Source: Streptomyces griseoluteus | Lineage (GTDB): Bacteria > Actinomycetota > Actinomycetes > Streptomycetales > Streptomycetaceae | Reading direction: 5' to 3' | NCBI GenBank assembly: GCA_000717735.1 | Contig: JOBE01000102.1 | Coordinates: 1-12,278, forward strand | Length of the DNA stretch: 12,278 nt | In this document: in pieces, positions 9,201 to 12,278 of the stretch | Numbering within the stretch: position 1 is the stretch's first letter | Layout: every line of letters begins with the position of its first letter | Program-made: the position numbers and the translations under genes | The notes under the pieces: generated by a model | What the model saw: the letters and a program-made list of their open reading frames with translations, nothing else | The model's database searches: none | Told to the model about the DNA's origin: nothing

Positions 9201-9993
9201 CTACCGCACCAACCCCCGCGGCCAGGCCCGCATCCTCGCCACCCTCGACGAAACCACCTACCAGGGCGGCACCATGAAGGGCGACCACCCCATCGCCTGG
9301 TGCCAGACCTACGGAGGCGGCCGCTCCTTCTACACCGGCGGCGGCCACACCAAGGAGTCGTACACCGAACCCGCCTTCCGACAGCACCTGTTGGGTGGAC
9401 TGCAGTACGCCACCGGCCAGACCAAGGCCGACTGCCGGCCCCGCACCGGCTACCGCGACCTCTTCAACGGCTTCACCACCGAAGGCTGGAAGCAGGCCGG
9501 ACCCGGCCGCTTCGACATCAGAGACGGCGAACTCCACACCGTCGGCGGCATGGGAATGCTCTGGTACCAGGCCAAGGAATTCCGGTCCTACTCCCTCACC
9601 CTCGACTGGAAACTCGCCGACGACGACAACTCCGGCATCTTCGTCGGCTTCCCCGCCTCCGACGACCCCTGGTCCGCCGTGAACAACGGCTACGAGGTCC
9701 AGATCGACGCCACCGACACCCCCGACCGCACCACCGGCGCCGTCTACGGCTTCAAATCGGCCGACCTCCGAGCCCGCGACCAGGCCCTCCGGCCCCCCGG
9801 CCAGTGGAACACCTACGAACTCCGCGTCCAGGGCGAACGCCTCCAGGTCTTCCTCAACGGCATCAAGATCAACGACTTCACCAACACAGACCCGGCCCGC
9901 AGCCTCACCAGCGGCCACATCGGCATCCAGAACCACGGAGCCGGAGACCAGGCCGCCTTCCGCGACATCCGGATCAAGGAACTCCCCTCCTGA
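6292..9993 (+). CDS. Secreted PQQ-type sugar dehydrogenase / PKD / CBM6 / ThuA / DUF1080 multidomain protein
   Basis: Exported 1233-residue protein. Signal peptide 1-29 or 30 (basic start, hydrophobic 11-24, cleavage near GLAA), then a DT/A-rich linker. Residues about 46-492 are a glucose/sorbosone dehydrogenase-like beta-propeller: EEGLQG (104-109), CCHVGGDIDF with His186, YLSTGDD, and MGFRNPF with Arg280/Asn281, the positions that bind PQQ and substrate in this family. A PKD domain follows (about 497-580, WDFGDG 533-538), an Ig-like spacer (about 582-690), a CBM6-like module (about 692-819, NGDWIAF), a ThuA domain (about 827-1042, GVHAAADTEYDW and HPIAWCQTYGGGRSFYTGGG) and a DUF1080/3-keto-disaccharide hydrolase domain (about 1053-1233, RDLFNG, NSGIFVGF). 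Start chosen: GTG with GGAGGA at 6281-6286; the in-frame ATG at 6223 has no SD and would bury the signal peptide. Codon third positions are almost all C. It probably binds, oxidises and cleaves a glycan or glycoside outside the cell; substrate unknown. Confidence 0.92.
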   Translation: MHRQRLRARNSLALITVALLALGAPQGLAADTDTAAGTDTAAAAEEFQQVTLAKGGEEVGEPMSLAVLPDRSVLHTDRGGELRRTDAAGNTTVIGTVPVYSHDEEGLQGIGLDPNFAQNKTLYLYYAPPLDTPAGDAPNDGTPAELAPYDGVNRLSRFTLKADGTLDNSSEKKVIDIPATRGICCHVGGDIDFDAHGNLYLSTGDDSNPFASDGYTPIDERPGRNPAFDARRTSGNTNDLRGKILRIKVADDGTYTVPEGNLFAPGTAKTRPEIYAMGFRNPFRFSVDKPTGILYVGDYGPDAGVADPRRGPAGQVEFARVTKPGNFGWPFCTGDNDPYVEYDFATKTSGATYDCGALKNDSPHNTGLVDLPPAEPAWIPYNGGSLPEFGTGSESPMGGPVYRHDPANTSPVKFPEAYDGDFFAGEFGRRWIKRIDHDANGTVQSINPVPWTGTQIMDMAFGPDGALYVLDYGTAWFGGDHNAGLYRIENATGGRSPIAEASAGKTSGTAPLKVTLSSAGTTDADGDPLTYSWDFGDGTPASTAAHPTHTYRQNGTYTATVTAKDPTGRTGSASVRIVVGNTAPKVTLQLPAEGALFDFGDDIPFKVTVTDPEDGATAPIDCARIKVTYVLGHDSHGHPVTTANGCTGTIKTSADGGHDDDANIFAVFNAEYTDGGGGGQTALTGNDQAKLQPRHRQAEHFDTQQGVTVIDKTPANGGRTVGNIDNGDWIAFKPYNLTGSTKLTARVSSAGAGGYLEVRTGSPTGTLHGSAPVPVTGGWETFQDIDVPLRNLPRRTTELYLVFKGGTGALYDVDDFTLSHTPVDPAAKRVLVFSRTAGFRHDSIGTGITALKEIGAGSDITVDATEEPRQFTTANLARYDAVIFLSTTGDVLNAEQQTAFENYVSNGGGYLGVHAAADTEYDWSFYGGLVGAHFQSHPQIQPATLRVEDHDHPATAHIDGPWERTDEWYNYRTNPRGQARILATLDETTYQGGTMKGDHPIAWCQTYGGGRSFYTGGGHTKESYTEPAFRQHLLGGLQYATGQTKADCRPRTGYRDLFNGFTTEGWKQAGPGRFDIRDGELHTVGGMGMLWYQAKEFRSYSLTLDWKLADDDNSGIFVGFPASDDPWSAVNNGYEVQIDATDTPDRTTGAVYGFKSADLRARDQALRPPGQWNTYELRVQGERLQVFLNGIKINDFTNTDPARSLTSGHIGIQNHGAGDQAAFRDIRIKELPS

Positions 9994-9998
9994 CGGGA

Positions 9999-10020
9999 GC
10001 CCACCCAGCCGACGGTGGGC
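9999..10020. promoter_or_regulatory. Alternative hairpin competing with the terminator
   Basis: GCCCACC (9999-10005) and GGTGGGC (10014-10020) form a perfect seven-base-pair stem with an eight-base loop. The right arm is also the inner part of the left arm of the 10011-10050 terminator, so both cannot form at once. This geometry matches an anti-terminator, but the longer 14-bp stem should win unless something blocks it. Inference. Confidence 0.35.
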
Positions 10021-10050
10021 GGGGCGGCGCCGTACCCCCCGCCCACCGTC
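10011..10050. terminator. Strong terminator hairpin after the secreted-protein gene
   Basis: GACGGTGGGCGGGG (10011-10024) and CCCCGCCCACCGTC (10037-10050) are perfect 14-base inverted repeats around a 12-base loop that itself contains the palindrome CGGCGCCG. It lies 17 bases after the TGA and is followed by a C run instead of a U-tract. It would end the secreted-protein transcript and set the boundary with the inositol-phosphate-synthase operon. Confidence 0.8.
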
Positions 10051-10060
10051 CCCCCCCGCA

Positions 10061-10103
10061 TTCACATGCCGCTTTCACGTTCCGCTTCATGTTCCGCTTC
10101 ACG
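10061..10103 (+). repeat. Short 12-bp tandem repeat in the leader of the synthase gene
   Basis: The sequence reads TTCACATGCCGC (10061-10072), TTTCACGTTCCGC (10073-10085), TTCATGTTCCGC (10086-10097), then TTCACG. That is three copies and a half of a unit close to TTCAYRTTCCGC, one copy with an extra base. It stands between the terminator and the SD of the next gene. It could be iterated protein-binding sites in a promoter, or chance slippage. No clear -10 box is visible nearby. Confidence 0.5.
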
Positions 10104-10121
10104 AGCAGGGAGGCCGACGTC

Positions 10122-11273
10122 ATGACCCCCGCACCCCGCACCGGAATCTGGCTCATCGGCGCGAGAGGCTCCGTCGCCACCACCACCGTGGCCGGCTGCG
10201 CCGCCCTCGTCGCCGGACTCCATCCGCCCACCGGCATGGCCACCGAGACCCCCGACCTCGCCGACGCCGGCCTCCCCCCACTCGCCTCCCTGGTCTTCGG
10301 CGGACACGACACCACCGACTGCCCGCTCCCCAAACGCGCCGAACAACTCACCACCGCCGGAGTCCTCCCGTACGGCCTCGCCCACGCCGTCACCGCGGAA
10401 CTGGACGCGGCCGACCGCGAGATCCGCCCCGGCGGCCCGGCCCACGGCGACACCCGCACCGACGAACAACTCGTCACCGCCTTCACCGACGACCTGACGA
10501 ACTTCCGCGGCCGCATTGGCCTGGACCGCGTCGTAGTCGTCAATGTGGCCTCCACGGAGCCGGCGTCGGGGGGCGCCGGGCTCCCACCCAGCAGCCTCTA
10601 CGCCGCCGCGGCACTCCGCGCCGGCTGCCCGTACGTCAACTTCACGCCATCCACCGGCCTGCGGCACCCCGCCCTCGCCACACCGCTCGCCACGAGCGGA
10701 CTGCCCCACGCAGGACGCGACGGCAAGACCGGACAGACCCTCCTCCGCGCCGTCCTCGCCCCGATGTTCCACCAGCGGGCCCTGACCGTACGCGCCTGGT
10801 CCGGCAGCAACCTCCTCGGCGGCGGCGACGGAGCCTCCCTCGCCGACCCCGCGGCCGCGGCCGCCAAGAACGCCGGCAAGGAACGCGTCCTCACCGACAC
10901 CCTCGGCCCCGGCGTCGAAGGCCAGGTCCACATCGACGACGTCCCCGCACTGGGGGAGTGGAAGACCGCCTGGGACCACATCGCCTTCGACGGCTTCCTC
11001 GGCACCCGCATGATCCTCCAGACCCTCTGGCAGGGCTGCGACTCCGCCCTCGCCGCCCCCCTCGTCCTCGACCTGGCCCGCCTCACCGCCCGCGCCCACG
11101 AGAGGGGACTCACGGGCCCCCTCGAAGACCTCGCCTTCTACTTCAAGGACCCGGAAGGCACCCCACCCGCCTCCCTGGCCGACCAGTACTCCCGCCTGCT
11201 CACCTTCGGCCGCGCGCTGGGCACGCGTCGGACCCCGGACCGGACGGCCCCCCACCCGGAGACCCTCCGATGA
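10122..11273 (+). CDS. Divergent myo-inositol-1-phosphate synthase-like protein
   Basis: Cytoplasmic NAD-dependent enzyme of 383 residues related to inositol-3-phosphate synthase, which cyclises glucose 6-phosphate by oxidation, aldol closure and reduction. The nucleotide-binding turn is IWLIGARGSVATTTVAG (9-25). Core synthase motifs are recognisable: GRDGKTGQT (198-206, Lys202 matching a catalytic lysine of the canonical GxDxKSGQT), NLLGGGDGASL (230-240, equivalent of NxLGNxDGxxL), DDVPALGEWKTAWDHI (272-287) with Lys281, and the C-terminal CDSALAAPLVLDL (306-318, equivalent of the CEDSLLAAP region). ATG chosen for the AGGGAGG SD at 10107-10113 and the immediately following Rossmann strand; the open frame extends far upstream through the preceding gene as a shadow. 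The ATGA overlap couples it to the prenyltransferase. It probably makes an inositol phosphate or other cyclitol for that pathway rather than housekeeping inositol. Family firm, product inferred. Confidence 0.88.
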   Translation: MTPAPRTGIWLIGARGSVATTTVAGCAALVAGLHPPTGMATETPDLADAGLPPLASLVFGGHDTTDCPLPKRAEQLTTAGVLPYGLAHAVTAELDAADREIRPGGPAHGDTRTDEQLVTAFTDDLTNFRGRIGLDRVVVVNVASTEPASGGAGLPPSSLYAAAALRAGCPYVNFTPSTGLRHPALATPLATSGLPHAGRDGKTGQTLLRAVLAPMFHQRALTVRAWSGSNLLGGGDGASLADPAAAAAKNAGKERVLTDTLGPGVEGQVHIDDVPALGEWKTAWDHIAFDGFLGTRMILQTLWQGCDSALAAPLVLDLARLTARAHERGLTGPLEDLAFYFKDPEGTPPASLADQYSRLLTFGRALGTRRTPDRTAPHPETLR

Positions 11274-12278
11274 CCGGGAGGCGCGCAGACGCGGCGCGCG
11301 CCTGGGCGGAACTCCTCCGCGTGTCGGCCCTGCTGTCCGTACCCGGCGACGCCCTCGCCGGCGCGGCCGCCGCCGGAGCCCGCCCCGGACGGGGCACGCT
11401 CCACGCGATCGGGGCCTCGCTGTGCCTGTACGAGGCGGGGATGGCCCTCAACGACTGGGCCGACCGAACGGAGGACGCCGCCGAACGCCCGCACCGCCCG
11501 CTCCCCTCCGGCCGCATCACCCCCGGGGCCGCCCTCATCGCCTCGGTGGCCCTGACGGCGACCGGCCTCGGCCTGGCCGCCCGCGCGGGCCGCCCGACCC
11601 TGGCGGTCGCGACGGCTCTCGCCACCACGGTCTGGGCCTACGACCTCGGCCTCAAGCACACCCCTGCGGGCCCCGCCACCATGGCCACGGCCCGGGCCCT
11701 GGACCTCCTCCTCGGCGCGACGGCCTCGACCCACGGGCTAACGGGACCCGGCAGAACCACGGCGACCGGCACGGCCACTGGGACCGGCACGGTCACCGGG
11801 TCGTCCGGCACAGCCACCCGGACCGGCCCGGCCACCGGGTCCGGCACGGTCACCGCGTCCGGCACGGTCACTGCGACCAGCCCGGCCACCGGGTCCGGCA
11901 CGGTCACCGGGTCCGGCACGGTCACCGGGTCCGGCACGGTCACCGCGTCCGGCACGGTCACCGCGACCAGCACGGCCACCGGGTCCGCCCCGACCGCACT
12001 CCGTGCCCTCCCCTCCGCCGTTCTGCTGGGGGCCCACGCCTACGCCGTCACCGCCGTCTCCCGACACGAGACCCAGGGCGGCTCCACCCGCACCCCACTC
12101 GCCGCCCTCGCCATAACCCTGGCCGTGGCCGGCGCGGCATCCGGTGCGATCTCCGGCGCGACCTCTGGAGTGACGACCCGAGCGACAACCGGGGCGACGA
12201 TCGGCGCGACGACCGGGGCCATGGCGGGACGCCGGTCCGGCACCGCTGCCACTTCCTCCCCCTCCGGGGGCCCCGCCC
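11270..12278 (+). CDS. UbiA-family prenyltransferase (SCO3242/EboC-like), partial, with large low-complexity insertion
   Basis: Open to the window end: 336 codons seen, stop not reached. Expected to be a polytopic membrane enzyme transferring a prenyl group in a lipid pathway. The aspartate motif NDWADRTED (61-69) is an intact NDxxDxxxD for Mg-diphosphate binding, followed by RPHRPLPSGRI-like residues (73-83) and YDLGLK (124-129). The usual second Asp motif is only weakly represented around ALDLLLGA (143-150). Residues about 157-240 are a Thr/Gly/Ser/Ala/Val insertion built of SGTVTG/SGTVTA hexads, after which the fold resumes (AVLLGAHAYAVTAVSRHE, 250-267). A second A-x-x-G array occupies 289-320. 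The start overlaps the synthase stop (ATGA) and has the N-terminal helix ELLRVSALLSVPGDALAG (14-31) normal for the family. It may be inactive or loop-expanded; the intact first motif favours a working enzyme. Confidence 0.85.
   Translation, partial: MTGRRADAARAWAELLRVSALLSVPGDALAGAAAAGARPGRGTLHAIGASLCLYEAGMALNDWADRTEDAAERPHRPLPSGRITPGAALIASVALTATGLGLAARAGRPTLAVATALATTVWAYDLGLKHTPAGPATMATARALDLLLGATASTHGLTGPGRTTATGTATGTGTVTGSSGTATRTGPATGSGTVTASGTVTATSPATGSGTVTGSGTVTGSGTVTASGTVTATSTATGSAPTALRALPSAVLLGAHAYAVTAVSRHETQGGSTRTPLAALAITLAVAGAASGAISGATSGVTTRATTGATIGATTGAMAGRRSGTAATSSPSGGPA
11761..11989 (+). repeat. In-frame 18-bp minisatellite inside the prenyltransferase gene
   Basis: The consensus unit is TCCGGCACGGTCACCGGG (six codons, S-G-T-V-T-G). 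The regular core runs 11837-11986; degenerate copies extend to about 11761. Two 60-base blocks, 11837-11896 and 11927-11986, are near-identical (two differences) and lie exactly 90 bases (five units) apart, showing higher-order duplication. As 18 is a multiple of three, gain or loss of units keeps the frame. The palindrome CGGTCACCG recurs in it. Confidence 0.9.
12134..12229 (+). repeat. In-frame 12-bp repeat, eight imperfect units
   Basis: Eight consecutive 12-base units with consensus GCGACGACCGGG encode AASG, AISG, ATSG, VTTR, ATTG, ATIG, ATTG and AMAG. They start in what looks like the tail of a transmembrane helix. The unit is unrelated to the 18-bp array upstream in the same gene. Confidence 0.75.

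Noticed and set aside
9192..10121. Upstream extension of the synthase reading frame
   Set aside because: The translation is an Arg/Pro/His-rich shadow of the secreted-protein gene and crosses its terminator; the homologous part begins at the ATG at 10122 with a good SD.
11761..11989. CRISPR array
   Set aside because: Units are contiguous 18-base tandem copies without unique spacers and lie within a coding frame.
11638..12067. Minus-strand repeat protein of Val-Pro-Asp or Gly-Asp-Arg-Ala-type repeats
   Set aside because: These are antisense readings of the plus-strand minisatellite, with no SD or neighbouring genes to support them.

Overview
The window reads as chromosomal DNA of a very high-GC actinomycete, most likely Streptomyces or a close relative. 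The grounds are C/G at almost every third codon position, GTG starts beside good Shine-Dalgarno sequences, ATGA stop/start overlaps, a Tat-type lipoprotein, and a UbiA-like gene of a type I associate with Streptomyces (from memory). No mobile element, tRNA, rRNA or CRISPR array is visible. All eight supported genes lie on the plus strand, and the long minus-strand frames are GC-driven shadows.

Region 1 (55-6077) is a five-gene carbohydrate uptake and catabolism operon. It holds an RbsA-type double-ATPase (55-1575), an RbsC-type permease (1572-2567), a Tat lipoprotein sugar-binding protein (2662-3708), a Gfo/Idh/MocA NAD(P)-dependent oxidoreductase (3810-5060) and a xylose-isomerase-like TIM-barrel isomerase/epimerase (5073-6077). 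The gaps on each side of the binding-protein gene carry GC-rich stem-forming sequence. The operon ends in a hairpin near 6089-6136. A regulator is probably upstream but outside the window.

Region 2 (6078-10050) is one secreted 1233-residue multidomain protein with its own candidate promoter (6163-6191) and a strong terminator (10011-10050). In order it has a signal peptide, a PQQ-type sugar dehydrogenase beta-propeller, a PKD domain, an Ig-like spacer, a CBM6-like module, a ThuA domain and a C-terminal DUF1080 (3-keto-disaccharide hydrolase) domain. Next to a sugar importer, a Gfo/Idh/MocA dehydrogenase and a TIM-barrel enzyme, this suggests oxidation-dependent handling of a glycoside: outside oxidation/binding/cleavage, import, then intracellular redox and isomerisation. 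The substrate cannot be read from sequence; 3-keto-glycosides or inositols are the leading ideas.

Region 3 (10051-12278, cut by the window end) starts a different operon: a divergent myo-inositol-1-phosphate synthase-like gene overlapped by ATGA with a UbiA-family prenyltransferase. I associate this pair with ebo-like clusters of Streptomyces (SCO3243/SCO3242 type, from memory). The prenyltransferase is odd: about 80 Thr/Gly/Ser residues encoded by an in-frame 18-bp minisatellite interrupt the conserved fold, and a second 12-bp in-frame array follows in the C-terminal part. The leader of this operon also carries a short 12-bp tandem repeat.
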